Position numbers and translations under genes: made by a program. A stretch of DNA of 64,000 nucleotides, taken from assembly GCA_963702305.1 (NCBI GenBank), contig CAVPBX010000006.1, positions 62,001 to 126,000 of the forward strand, written 5' to 3'. The notes below the pieces were generated by a model, which did not search any database, was not told the DNA's origin, and saw only the letters and a list, made by a program, of their open reading frames with translations. Source of the DNA: PALSA-693 sp963702305 (GTDB lineage: Bacteria; Actinomycetota; Acidimicrobiia; Acidimicrobiales; Palsa-688). Position 1 is the stretch's first letter. The number at the start of each line of letters is the position of its first letter. This document shows positions 51,501 through 60,169 of this stretch, one piece after another.

Positions 51501-52076
51501 CCGCCGGCGGAGGCACCCACCCCGCCGGCGCCGCCGGCCGCACCCCTGCCGGCTCCCCGCCGCCGGCCCCCGCCGGCCCGGCTGGAGGGTCTGGTCACCG
51601 GGGCCAAGGCCCCACCCCTGCCCGGCATGGACGCGGTGGAGATCAACCAAGCGGACCTGTGGGCCACCGGGTTGTCGCCGGACAGCTACCCGACCGAGTT
51701 CTTCCGGGCCGAGCTGGCGGCCGCCGGGGTGGTCACCGCCGCCGGCCTGCTCCGAGTGCCGGCGGGGGACCGGGTGACCGTCGCCGGGGTCGTCACCCAT
51801 CGGCAACGGCCGGCGACGGCCCAGGGGGTGACGTTCATCAACCTGGAGGACGAGACCGGCCTGATCAACGTGATCTGCTCGGCGGGGGTGTGGGTCCGCT
51901 ACCGGCGGGTGGCTCGGTCCAGCCCGGGGCTCGTCATCGACGGGCGGCTGGAGCGGGTGGAGACGGTGATCAACGTGGTGGCCGAGCGCATCCGCCCGCT
52001 GGTCCTGCAGCCGGACCCGGCGAGCGGGCACCGGTCGGGCGCCCCCGCCGGCCTGCGCTCCCGGGACTTCCGCTGA
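48565..52076 (+). pseudogene. dnaE2: Error-prone DNA polymerase DnaE2, five +1 frameshifts in this sequence
   Basis: DnaE2 is the SOS-induced, translesion C-family polymerase that works with ImuA and ImuB. Full-length similarity of about 1170 residues is present: PHP domain (ELHCHSNFSFLDGA), palm with PDIDVDIESGRREEVI, CQGRGSAANSAVCY, HPYIRRRNGAEEV, FANFGFPESHSVSFAY, and the C-terminal OB fold (VTVAGVVTHRQRP). The reading frame changes 1-2-3-1-2-3 near 49438-49440 (CCC), 50527-50531, 50628, 50839-50841 (GGG) and 51188-51190 (CCC); deleting one base at each site restores the protein. Flanks show no other decay, so sequencing or assembly error or a very recent set of mutations are both possible. 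The GTG start matches the usual DnaE2 opening (MGWxNxPxxW-like). Confidence 0.9.
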
Positions 52077-52126
52077 GGGAAGGAAAAGGACCGCCGCCGG
52101 CGCGAGCCGGGAGGCAGACTCCACCG

Positions 52127-52771
52127 GTGCGCTGGGACCGGCTTCGCGCCAGCTACGACCGGGTGGCTTCCCGCTACGAAGCGACGTTCCTCCACGAGCT
52201 GGATCGGAAGCCCTACGATCGCGAGCTCCTCACCGCCTTCTCGGCCGCCGTCGAGGATCCGGTCCTGGACGTCGGCTGTGGACCTGGACAGGTGGGGGCC
52301 TTCGCCGGCAGCGGAGGCCGGTATGTGGTCGGGAGCGACCTGAGTACCGAGATGGCCCGTTTGGCTGCCCACCACCTGCCCGCAGCAGTCGCCGCCGACA
52401 TGCACGCCCTCCCCTTCCGGGACGCCAGGGTCGGGGGGCTGCTGGCCTTCTACAGCATCATCCACCTGCGCCGGCCGGAGCTCGGAGCCGTCCTCCGGGA
52501 GTTCCGGCGGGTGCTCCAGCCCGGGGGGCGGCTCCTTTTTTCCGCCCATGAGGGTGAGGGCGAACTGGGCACCGACGAGTTCCTCGGCCAGCCGGTCCCG
52601 TTCGTGGCCACCCTCTTCGGCCTCGACGAGCTCACCACCGGGGCGACCGAGGCCGGGCTGGAGGTACTCCGGGGCGAGCGCCGCTCGCCCTACCCCGACG
52701 AGCACCCGACCGGCCGACTCTATGTGGAAGCCCGCCGGCCGCCGTCGCCGAACGATTCAGCGGTAACCTGA
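52127..52771 (+). CDS. SAM-dependent class I methyltransferase
   Basis: 214 residues. The SAM-binding motif I is PVLDVGCGPGQVGAFAG, the later acidic/aromatic motifs are VVGSDLSTEMARLA, AADMHALPFRD and VLREFRRVLQPGGRLLFSAHE. It resembles the UbiE/Methyltransf_11 group acting on small molecules. It begins at GTG 52127, 50 bp after dnaE2; whether it shares the SOS transcript is unknown. The stop is five bases before the next gene. Confidence 0.85.
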   Translation: MRWDRLRASYDRVASRYEATFLHELDRKPYDRELLTAFSAAVEDPVLDVGCGPGQVGAFAGSGGRYVVGSDLSTEMARLAAHHLPAAVAADMHALPFRDARVGGLLAFYSIIHLRRPELGAVLREFRRVLQPGGRLLFSAHEGEGELGTDEFLGQPVPFVATLFGLDELTTGATEAGLEVLRGERRSPYPDEHPTGRLYVEARRPPSPNDSAVT

Positions 52772-52776
52772 CCTCT
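52763..52776 (+). promoter_or_regulatory. Possible -10 of the DUF4395 gene
   Basis: TAACCT at 52763-52768 lies eight bases ahead of ATG 52777 inside the end of the methyltransferase gene. Confidence 0.3.
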
Positions 52777-53313
52777 ATGGTCGGGTTTCCGCGGTACCGG
52801 CAGATTTTCTCGTTTCCCAATCCGGTCAACGAGATCTCGGCGCGCCTGGTCGCCGCCGGCGTGCTCCTCCTGGCCGCCGCCACCGTCGTCTTCGACCAGC
52901 CCTGGCTCACGGTCCCGCTGGCGTACGGGTTCGTGGCCCGGGTCCTGAGCGGACCCACGCTCAGCCCGCTCGGCCAGCTGTCCGTGCGGGTCCTGACCCC
53001 CATGCTCCACGCCACCCCCCGGCTGGTCCCCGGCCCCCCGAAGCGGTTCGCCCAGGGCATGGGCGTGACCTTCTCGGTCACGGCGGCGGTCCTGGCCCTC
53101 GGCTTCGGCGACCGAGGTGCGGCCTACGTGGTCCTCGGGCTGCTGATGACCGCGGCGCTCCTGGAGTCGGTGTTCGCCTACTGCCTCGGCTGCAAGGCGT
53201 TCGCGCTCCTGATGCGCGCCGGCGTCATTCCCGAGTCGGTGTGCGAGGCGTGCAACGACATCAGCCGGCGGGCCCGCACCAGCACGCCCACTGCCACGCC
53301 CCAGGGCGCCTAG
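52777..53313 (+). CDS. DUF4395 membrane protein
   Basis: 178 residues with about four hydrophobic helices (LVAAGVLLLAAATVVF, LTVPLAYGFVARVLSGPTLSPLGQLSVRV, VTFSVTAAVLALGFG, VVLGLLMTAALLESVFAYCLGC). The FPNPVNEISARLVA opening and the CLGCKAF...VCEACNDI cysteine pairs define the DUF4395 family, which is often linked to thiol/sulfur metabolism genes in actinobacteria; function is unknown. It shares a CTAG stop overlap with the convergent amidase gene. Confidence 0.88.
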   Translation: MVGFPRYRQIFSFPNPVNEISARLVAAGVLLLAAATVVFDQPWLTVPLAYGFVARVLSGPTLSPLGQLSVRVLTPMLHATPRLVPGPPKRFAQGMGVTFSVTAAVLALGFGDRGAAYVVLGLLMTAALLESVFAYCLGCKAFALLMRAGVIPESVCEACNDISRRARTSTPTATPQGA

Positions 53314-54746
53314 CCAGCTGGACGTACCGGTGCCGGCGCCCCCGCCGGCGCCGGCGCGTGGCGTGGCCACGGTCGGGCTTGTTCGTAGATGCGGGCCAGG
53401 CGCAGGACCGTCTCGTCGGCGTGGCGCCGGCACTGCACCTGCAGGCCGACCGGCAGACCGCCGCGGGTCATCCCGGCCGGCAACGACACCGCCGGATGCC
53501 ACCCAAGATTGGCGAGCATGGTAAACGGCACGGTCATGGAGGGGTGCACCTTGACGCCATTGATCTCCGACGGCATCGGCCATTCGGCCGCGAACGCCGG
53601 CACGGCAGTGGTCGGGGTGAGCAGCACGTCGACGGTCGCAAATAGGGCAGCCAGTTCGTCGTCGAGCCGCTGCCGGGACTGCCAGAAGGCGGCGATCCGC
53701 GGTGCCGTCACCGATGCGCACCGGCGCACCGTGGGGCGGACGTAGTCACTCAGCAGTTCCTCCTGGTCGGGCCACATGCCCGGCTCGAGGCTCATGAAGA
53801 GGTCGGCGACGCCGTTGGCACCCCACACCCGCACCGGATCGGTCAGCCCCAGGGGGACGGTGACCATTTGTAGGCCGGCCGCCCCGATCAGGGCCCGGGC
53901 GGCCGCCTCGGCCAGGGTGGCCACCTCGGGGTCGACGGTGGCGAACTCCAGGTCGGGAGACCACAAGGCCCGGAGTCCGGCGACGTCGACGGTCTCGATG
54001 GCGTCCTCGTAGCGGACCGCCGGCGCCGGCAGGCTCTGACGGTCCCGGTCGTGCGGGCCCGCGGTCACGTCGAGGTGGCGGGCCGCGTCGGCGACGGAGG
54101 TGACCATCACCCCGTACACGTCGGTGGCGGACGGCTGGTTGCCGGGGTGCGGTATGCGTCCGAAGCTGGCTTTGAAGCCCAGCAGCCCGGAAAAAGACGC
54201 CGGGATGCGAATGGAGCCCCCGCCGTCCGCTGCGGTCGCCATGGGGACCATCCCGGCGGCCACCGCGGCCGCCGATCCGCCACTGGACCCACCGGGAGTG
54301 CGCGCCGGGTCCCAGGGATTCCGGGTGACGCCCCACGCCGGGGTGTCAGTGACCGCCACCGCCCCGAACTCCGGAGTGGCGGTCTTGCCGACGGGGATGG
54401 CGCCGGCGGCTCGCAGCCGGGCCACGTGGATCGAGTCCTGGGCGACCGGTGGCCGACCCTTGTAGAGCAGCGAACCGTTCGAGGTCGGCATTCCGGCGCA
54501 GTCCTCGAGGTCCTTGACGCCGATGGGCACGCCGGCCAGCGGGCCGGGGTCACCGCCGGCGCGCACGGTGGCATCGACCGCTTCGGCCGCGGCCCGGGCC
54601 CCGTCGGCGTCGAGGTGCACGAAGGCGTTGAGGAGGGGGTTCATGGCCTGGATCGCGGCGAGCGCCTCGTCGAGGACGGCTACCGCGGTGCGCGTTCCCC
54701 GTCGTACCGATTCGGCCGTGTCGATCGCAGTCGCGGTTGACCTCAT
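53310..54746 (-). CDS. Amidase signature family protein
   Basis: 478 residues, normal length for the amidase signature family. The catalytic Lys is in GVPIGVKDLEDCAGM, the second Ser in TPGGSSGGSAAAVAAGMVPMATAADGGGSIRIPASF. The helical N-terminus (AVLDEALAAIQAMNPLLNAFVHLD) is that of GatA-like amidases; there is no gatB or gatC nearby, so it is not part of the tRNA amidotransferase. ATG 54746 lies six bases after TACACT on the minus strand, which fixes the start. Confidence 0.93.
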   Translation of the reverse strand: MRSTATAIDTAESVRRGTRTAVAVLDEALAAIQAMNPLLNAFVHLDADGARAAAEAVDATVRAGGDPGPLAGVPIGVKDLEDCAGMPTSNGSLLYKGRPPVAQDSIHVARLRAAGAIPVGKTATPEFGAVAVTDTPAWGVTRNPWDPARTPGGSSGGSAAAVAAGMVPMATAADGGGSIRIPASFSGLLGFKASFGRIPHPGNQPSATDVYGVMVTSVADAARHLDVTAGPHDRDRQSLPAPAVRYEDAIETVDVAGLRALWSPDLEFATVDPEVATLAEAAARALIGAAGLQMVTVPLGLTDPVRVWGANGVADLFMSLEPGMWPDQEELLSDYVRPTVRRCASVTAPRIAAFWQSRQRLDDELAALFATVDVLLTPTTAVPAFAAEWPMPSEINGVKVHPSMTVPFTMLANLGWHPAVSLPAGMTRGGLPVGLQVQCRRHADETVLRLARIYEQARPWPRHAPAPAGAPAPVRPAG

Positions 54747-54758
54747 GACCGGAGTGTA
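54747..54758 (-). promoter_or_regulatory. Leaderless promoter -10 of the amidase gene
   Basis: TACACT on the minus strand at 54758-54753, six bases, then ATG 54746. Confidence 0.5.
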
Positions 54759-54807
54759 AAGGCCGACCTGAACCCCGCTTTCGAACGCGGGATGGCAGTC
54801 TGGTGGC

Positions 54808-56181
54808 GTGCCGGACGAGCCCCGCGCCGCTGGGCCTCTCCGGCCGATCGAACTGGCCACCGCCGCCGTGATGGCGGGGGTGTGTGTGGCGCTGACGGTC
54901 ATCGGCTGGTTTCTGCCGCACCTCGGTCCGGTGGCGGCCCTGGCGGTCGTACCCCTCGGGGTGGTGGCCCACCGCCACCGCTTCCGGGCGCTGGCCGCCG
55001 CGACCTTCGCGGCGTCGATCGTCAGCTTTCTGGTGGCGGGCACCGGCACGGTCTCCAATGTGGTGGAGTGCGCCATCGTCGGCGGGGTCATCGGCACGGC
55101 CCGGCGCCGGGGCTGGTCCCTCGCCACGGTCATGGGTGTCATCGGGGTGATCGCCCCGGCGTTGGCGCTGGTCACCATCGGGTTGCTGGCGCTGTTCGGG
55201 GCCCTCCGCAAGCTGACGCTCGCCCAGATCCGCAACACCTGGCGGGGGATGCAGCGGGTCGGTGACGCCTTCGCCTCGGGTTGGCACCATCTGGCCGATG
55301 CCCTGCGCGCCGTCCCGGGTGTCGGTCGGGCGGTCCGGTGGATCGGCCAGACCGTACCGGGTCCGGGCGGCGGGGTCCGCTGGTTGGACCATTTCGTGGT
55401 GGCCGCCTTGCGCGACTGGTGGATCTCCATCGGCGTCATCGTGGTGCTGGGAACGCTGTGGTTTACCGCCCTGGCCTGGGTCCTGCTGGGCGCCGTCCTC
55501 GATCGGCTGCAGTGGATCCGGGCCGTCGACCGCCTCGACTTCCTGCCCGTGGACGGCCCTGTCGATCCCCTCCCGGCGCAGCTGCACGACGTCCACTACC
55601 GCTATCCCGGCGCCGAGCGCGAAGCCCTGGCCGGGGTCTCGCTCGATCTGGCCGCCGGCGAGTTGGTCGCCCTGCTCGGCGACAACGGGTCGGGCAAGTC
55701 GACGCTGGCCCGGATTCTGGCCGGGCGGCCCCCCACGTCAGGGGAGATCCGCCGGCCGGGCAGCGCCGGGCTCGGCCAGGCGGGCGGGACGGCGATGGTC
55801 ATGCAGCATCCCGAGACCCAGATCCTGGGGGTGCGGGTCGCGGACGACGTGGTCTGGGGGCTGCACGACACCGCCGGGGTCGACGTCGCCGGCCTGCTGC
55901 GCACGGTCGGCTTGGCTGGCATGGAGGACCGCGAGACGTCGACCCTGTCCGGCGGTGAGCTGCAGCGCCTGGCCGTGGCGGCCGCACTGGCCCGCCGGCC
56001 CCGGCTGCTCATCTCCGACGAGTCGACCGCCATGGTCGACGCCGAAGGCCGGGAGCGCCTGACCGCCCTGCTGGCCGACCTTCCCGACCGGATGGGGATG
56101 ACGGTCGTCCACGTCACCCACCGCCGCGAAGAGGTGGCGGCCGCCGGTCGGGCCTTCCGGCTGGCGGCCGGGCGAGTCGTC
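54808..56181 (+). CDS. ECF transporter: membrane S-like domain fused to ATPase A1
   Basis: The N-terminal ~200 residues form several helices (MAGVCVALTVIGWFLPHLGP, AALAVVPLGVVAH, TFAASIVSFLVAGTG, GVIGVIAPALALVTIGLLALFG) of a DUF2232-like substrate-binding component, then an ABC ATPase with Walker A GDNGSGKS, Q-loop MQHPETQILG, signature TLSGGELQRLAV and Walker B RLLISDEST. No stop codon occurs in this frame before 57801; useful similarity ends near 56181. In Mycobacterium (Rv2326c) the S, A1 and A2 parts are one polypeptide, so a single extra base around 56180-56215 (several C runs) would explain the frame change to A2. Otherwise the A1 stop has been lost. Confidence 0.85.
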
Positions 56182-56182
56182 G

Positions 56183-56929
56183 ATGAGCGCCCCGCCGCCG
56201 CGGGGCGGGCGGACGATCGCCGAGCCGATACCCCAAATCGTGGCCGCGTTCACCGGAGGCGGCGCGCCCCTGGAGCTGCGCGGGGTGCACCACGTCTACG
56301 GGTCCGGGACTCCATGGGCCCAACCCGCCCTGGCCGGCATCGACCTGACCGTGGGGCCCCAGGACGGGGTGCTGATCGTCGGGGGCAATGGCTCCGGCAA
56401 GTCCACCCTGGCCTGGGTCATGGCCGGCGTGCTGCGGCCCTCCCGGGGCGTGGCCCTGCTCGGCGGGACGCCGGTGACCACCCAAGTCGGGTCGGTCGGC
56501 CTGGCCTTCCAGCACGCCCGGTTGCAGCTGCAACGGGCGACCGTCGCCAAGGACCTGCGCGCCGCGGGCGCGGCCGACGACGCGGCGGTGACCGCCGCCC
56601 TGGCGTCCGTGGGCCTGGACGTGGCCGAGCTGGGCGAACGACGGATCGACGAGCTCAGCGGCGGCCAGCAACGCCGGGTCGCCCTCGCTGGGATCCTGGC
56701 TCGCCAGCCCCAGGTCCTGGTCCTGGACGAGCCCCTGGCCGGCCTCGACGAGCCCAGCCAGGAGGGACTCGTCAGCCTGCTTGCCGACCTGCGGTCGCGT
56801 CAGGGCCTGACGGTGGTCGTCATCTCCCACGACCTGGAGGGCATGGACCGGGTGTGCGACCGGGTGATACGACTCGAGAAGGGCCGGATCGTGGCGGACG
56901 CGGTCCGGGCCGGGGTGGCGGCGTGGTGA
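56183..56929 (+). CDS. ECF transporter ATPase A2
   Basis: About 248 residues of ABC ATPase: Walker A GGNGSGKS, Q-loop AFQHARLQLQ, signature LSGGQQRRVALAG and Walker B VLVLDEPLAGLD with the HDLEG switch His. ATG 56183 could start a separate protein, but the frame change from A1 to A2 suggests that both belong to one fused protein as in mycobacteria. With A1 it forms the motor that drives vitamin or metal uptake through EcfT. The stop overlaps the ecfT start (GTGA). Confidence 0.87.
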   Translation: MSAPPPRGGRTIAEPIPQIVAAFTGGGAPLELRGVHHVYGSGTPWAQPALAGIDLTVGPQDGVLIVGGNGSGKSTLAWVMAGVLRPSRGVALLGGTPVTTQVGSVGLAFQHARLQLQRATVAKDLRAAGAADDAAVTAALASVGLDVAELGERRIDELSGGQQRRVALAGILARQPQVLVLDEPLAGLDEPSQEGLVSLLADLRSRQGLTVVVISHDLEGMDRVCDRVIRLEKGRIVADAVRAGVAAW

Positions 56930-57801
56930 GGACGTCCTCCGCCGAGCCGGAGGGGTCCGAGCGGGAGGCCCGTCCGGCCGCCGAGCCGGAGGGGTCCGAG
57001 CGCGAATACCGCCCCGCTCGCATCACGCTGCTCCGCGAGATCAAGGTCGACTCGCCGCTGCACCGCCTGTGGGCCGGCACCAAGCTGGTCGCCGTCGGCG
57101 CCCTGAGCATCGTGCTGTCGTATTTCCCGTCGTGGGGTTCGATCGGGCTCGTCTTCGGCCTCCTGCTGGTCGGCGTCCGGATGGGCCATATCCCGAAAGG
57201 GGTGTGGCCGCGCCCGCCGCGGTGGTTTTGGATCACGCTGGCGGTCAGCGCCGGCCTGGCGTCACTGGCCGGCCATTCCCCGCATCTCACCGTCGGCGGC
57301 GTGACGCTCGGCTTCGGCGGCCTGGACGCCTACTTCCGTTTCGTGGCTATCGGGGTCGTGCTGCTGCTCGGCGCCGCGCTCGTGGGCTGGACCACGGCGT
57401 TGGGCGAGATCGCCCCGGCGGTCTCGCGGCTGCTGGCCCCGTTGCGTCTGCTGCGCGTTCCGGTCGACGAGGCGGCCGTGGCGGTGGCGCTGTGCGTGCG
57501 GAGCTTGCCCCTGCTCGTCGACGAGCTGCGCACCCTGATCGCGGCTCGGCGCCTGCGGCCGGCGCCGCCTCGCCCGGGACGGTCGACCTGGCAGCGCTGG
57601 CTGGACGAACCTGTCGATCTCATGGTGGCCGCGTTGGCGGTGGCCATGCGGCGCGCCGGCGAGTTGGCCGAGGCCATCACGGCGCGGGGTGGGACCGGGC
57701 TGGTGGCGGCCCGGGTCGGTCGGCCCCGGGTGATCGACGCGGTCACCCTCGCGGTCGTGGCCAGCGTGTGTGTCGGCGCTTCCCTGGTGCCCGCCCCCTG
57801 A
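56926..57801 (+). CDS. ecfT: ECF transporter transmembrane component EcfT
   Basis: 291 residues. After a variable acidic N-terminus with two copies of AEPEGSERE, the EcfT core follows: LWAGTKLVAVGALSIVLSYFP, LVFGLLLVGVRMG, helices around residues 95-165, and the coupling motifs AAVAVALCVRSLPLLVDELRTLIAARRLR and AMRRAGELAEAITARG, with the Ala-Arg-Gly motif that contacts the ATPases. It forms the scaffold between the ATPases and the S-component. The substrate is unknown. GTG 56926 overlaps the A2 stop. Confidence 0.87.
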   Translation: MRTSSAEPEGSEREARPAAEPEGSEREYRPARITLLREIKVDSPLHRLWAGTKLVAVGALSIVLSYFPSWGSIGLVFGLLLVGVRMGHIPKGVWPRPPRWFWITLAVSAGLASLAGHSPHLTVGGVTLGFGGLDAYFRFVAIGVVLLLGAALVGWTTALGEIAPAVSRLLAPLRLLRVPVDEAAVAVALCVRSLPLLVDELRTLIAARRLRPAPPRPGRSTWQRWLDEPVDLMVAALAVAMRRAGELAEAITARGGTGLVAARVGRPRVIDAVTLAVVASVCVGASLVPAP

Positions 57802-57853
57802 GCGACTGCTCGCCCCCATCCGCGGTGCACCCGGGCTGCGTGGCCGTGCAGGC

Positions 57854-58753
57854 TCACGGGGTGGTGGCCACCATGCCGGCCCGTCCGGCCAGGGCGTTGC
57901 CGAGGTTGGCTGCGCTGACCAGGCCCAGGGCGACCAGCTCCCGGGCGGTGAGGTGCTGGCCCAGGATGATCAGCCCGGCGGCCGCGGCCACCGCTGGGTC
58001 CACGCTCAGCAGCACCCCGAAGGCCCGGGGCGTGACCTGCCGGAGGGCCACCAACTCCAGGCTGTAGGGCAGCACGGAGGAGAGCAGGGCGACCGCCAGC
58101 CCCAGCAGGAGGACGTGGGGCCCGAAGAGCCGGGTTCCGCCCACGGCCAAGCCCACCGGCAGCAGGGCGAGCGCACCGCTCACCATGGCGATGCCCAAGC
58201 CGGTGCCGGCGTCGAAGCGCCGCCCGGTTTGTTGGCTCAACAGGATGTAGCCGATCCATCCGGCGCCGGCCAGGAACGCCAGGGCGATGCCGACGGGGTC
58301 AAGGTGCCGCCCGCCGCCGCTGGTAAAGAGGGCCACCCCGGTCCCGGCCAGCGCCGCCCACAGCAGGTCCGACCAGCGCCGGGAGCCGACCAGGGCCAGG
58401 GCCAGGGGTCCGGCGAACTCGATGGTCACCGCCACACCGAGGGGGATGCGAGCGATGGCCTCGTAGAAGGACAGGTTCATTCCAGCCAGCACCAACCCGA
58501 AGGCCACGGCCACCGCCAGGTCGCCCCGCGGGATGGACCGCAGCCGCCGTCGCGGCGCGACCCTCAGCATGCCGCCAGCCAGCAGGATGGCGGCGATCCC
58601 CAGGCGCAACGACACCGCCCCTTCGACGCCGACCCGGTGAAACAATCGGGTCGCCAGGGCCGCCCCGAATTGCACCGAGAAGGCGCCACCGGCGACCAAC
58701 GCGGCCGCGGGCGGGGGGTGGCGGTGCCGCGTCGTGCCCGCGCCCTGAGTCAC
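57854..58753 (-). CDS. EamA-family (RhtA-like) exporter
   Basis: 299 residues with about ten predicted transmembrane helices in two EamA halves; for instance GDLAVAVAFGLVLAGMNLSFYEAIARIPLGVAVTIEFAGPLALAL, and in the second half LSSVLPYSLELVALRQVTPRAFGVLLSVDPAVAAAAGLIILGQ. The wording of these segments is close to the threonine/homoserine exporter RhtA. It sits in the inner membrane and exports small metabolites. The start overlaps the stop of the upstream VirD4-like gene by four bases. Confidence 0.88.
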   Translation of the reverse strand: MTQGAGTTRHRHPPPAAALVAGGAFSVQFGAALATRLFHRVGVEGAVSLRLGIAAILLAGGMLRVAPRRRLRSIPRGDLAVAVAFGLVLAGMNLSFYEAIARIPLGVAVTIEFAGPLALALVGSRRWSDLLWAALAGTGVALFTSGGGRHLDPVGIALAFLAGAGWIGYILLSQQTGRRFDAGTGLGIAMVSGALALLPVGLAVGGTRLFGPHVLLLGLAVALLSSVLPYSLELVALRQVTPRAFGVLLSVDPAVAAAAGLIILGQHLTARELVALGLVSAANLGNALAGRAGMVATTP

Positions 58754-60093
58754 CCGCTGATGCTACGACCGATGGACCGCTCGGTCGGCGGGACCGGCTG
58801 GAATACGGGCAGCACCCACCAGGGGGGGAGCGCCACCCGCTCGGGTGGACGGGCGCCCGAGAGCACCAGGGCCCCGCCTGGAGGTTGCTGACTCACCGCC
58901 TCGACCGGCAGCCGGCGCTGGCGGTGCGGCGCCCAGTTGACCGACCGGGGGCCCCATCCCCAGGACGGGCGGCTGACGCTGCGGGCCGGCACGTCGATCT
59001 CGCCGCCGAGCCGCGACACCAGGTCCAGGGTGGCCAGGTCGCCAATCCCGGGCAGTATGAGCTTGGTTCCGAACAGCGAAAGGAAGCCGTCGGCGGCCGG
59101 ACCCCACCGCTGCCGGGCCTGCGAGAGGTCCTGCAGGCAGGCCAGGGTGAGCAGCCCCTGGCCGCCGCCTTCGCTGACCATCGCCGGCAGATCTGGGATG
59201 GGGGCGATGTTGGCCAACTCGTCGAGCACCAGGGCAACGGGGGGGCGCCCCGGGGTGGCGGCCGCGTAGGCACCGGCGCGGACCTGTTCGAGGAAGGCGA
59301 CGACGATAGGGGCGACCAGGGCTTGATAGCGGGCCGGGGCGCACACGTAGACCGTGTCCTGGCCGGTCACCAGGCGCCGGGGCTCGAAGTTGGGTGCGGC
59401 GGCGTTGTCGAGGGCGGCGTCCGAACGGTAGGCGGCGAGGACGCCCGCGGTGCTGGACCAGATGCCCGACTGCTCGCGAGGGTCGGTCGCGGCGATCCCG
59501 GCCAGCACCGCGGCCGCGGTGTCCACCCCGTGTCCCACCAGGGCCGCCCGGGCCGGCCCGAGTTGCTGGCCGAGCACCCAGTGGACGACCGTGTCCATGC
59601 CGGCGCCTGAGAGGTGGGCGGCGTGCAGGAGGGGGGCCAGGACCGCTTCGGCCCGCTCGGTCCAGTGGGCGGACTCGCCGGCGCGCCCATGCGGCCGCGC
59701 CGCTCCGGTCATGGCGCGGGCCAGGACCAGGGATTCGTCCCAGCTGGCGGCCGCTTGCACCGGTGACCAGCGGAGCGGCGTCACCTCGGCCGGGGCGCGG
59801 ATGGTGCCGCTCGGGTCGAGCAGCCAGCAGCGCCCCATCTCGGCCCGCGCCCCGACCGTGGCCGCCAGCACATCCGGTTTGGTGGAGGTCACCACGACCG
59901 GCCCGGGCGCGGCGAGGACATTGGGGATGGCCACGGCCGTGGTCTTGCCCGAGCGGGGCGGACCGAGGACGAGCACGGCCTGCTCCGGCTCGGCCAGGGC
60001 CAAGCCGCCGACGCCCGCGCCGAGATACCACCGGCCACCGGCCGCCGCCAGGTGCCGGCGCAGTTGCTCGAGGTGCGGGTTGGCGCTCGGCAC
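58750..60093 (-). CDS. Orphan VirD4/TraG-like coupling ATPase
   Basis: 447 residues of the type IV coupling ATPase superfamily (VirD4/TraG/TraD with TraM-recognition part). Walker A is LVLGPPRSGKTTAVAIPN (residues about 40-57), the STKPDVLA segment follows, Walker B is ALVLDELANIAPI, and GGGQGLLTLACLQDLSQARQRWG is the conserved C-terminal element. Typical members have N-terminal membrane helices and work beside a relaxase or secretion channel; neither is visible here and the N-terminus has no helix. It is coupled to the EamA exporter gene. Role unknown: remnant of a conjugative element or a resident DNA-handling ATPase. Confidence 0.82.
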   Translation of the reverse strand: MPSANPHLEQLRRHLAAAGGRWYLGAGVGGLALAEPEQAVLVLGPPRSGKTTAVAIPNVLAAPGPVVVTSTKPDVLAATVGARAEMGRCWLLDPSGTIRAPAEVTPLRWSPVQAAASWDESLVLARAMTGAARPHGRAGESAHWTERAEAVLAPLLHAAHLSGAGMDTVVHWVLGQQLGPARAALVGHGVDTAAAVLAGIAATDPREQSGIWSSTAGVLAAYRSDAALDNAAAPNFEPRRLVTGQDTVYVCAPARYQALVAPIVVAFLEQVRAGAYAAATPGRPPVALVLDELANIAPIPDLPAMVSEGGGQGLLTLACLQDLSQARQRWGPAADGFLSLFGTKLILPGIGDLATLDLVSRLGGEIDVPARSVSRPSWGWGPRSVNWAPHRQRRLPVEAVSQQPPGGALVLSGARPPERVALPPWWVLPVFQPVPPTERSIGRSISG

Positions 60094-60157
60094 GCGGCTT
60101 CTCCCGGGAGGCAGCAGGGCGGCGGGGAAGCCGTTCGTCAGCGTAGCCGCAGCGGGG

Positions 60158-60169
60158 TAGAACTAGGCC
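60158..60169 (+). promoter_or_regulatory. Leaderless promoter -10 of phhB
   Basis: TAGAAC at 60158-60163, six bases, then ATG 60170; the same hexamer and spacing as at ligD. Confidence 0.45.

Noticed and set aside
54808..57801. A single 997-residue S-A1-EcfT fusion
   Set aside because: The middle third in this frame is the out-of-frame translation of the A2 ATPase; a lost stop or indel explains it better.
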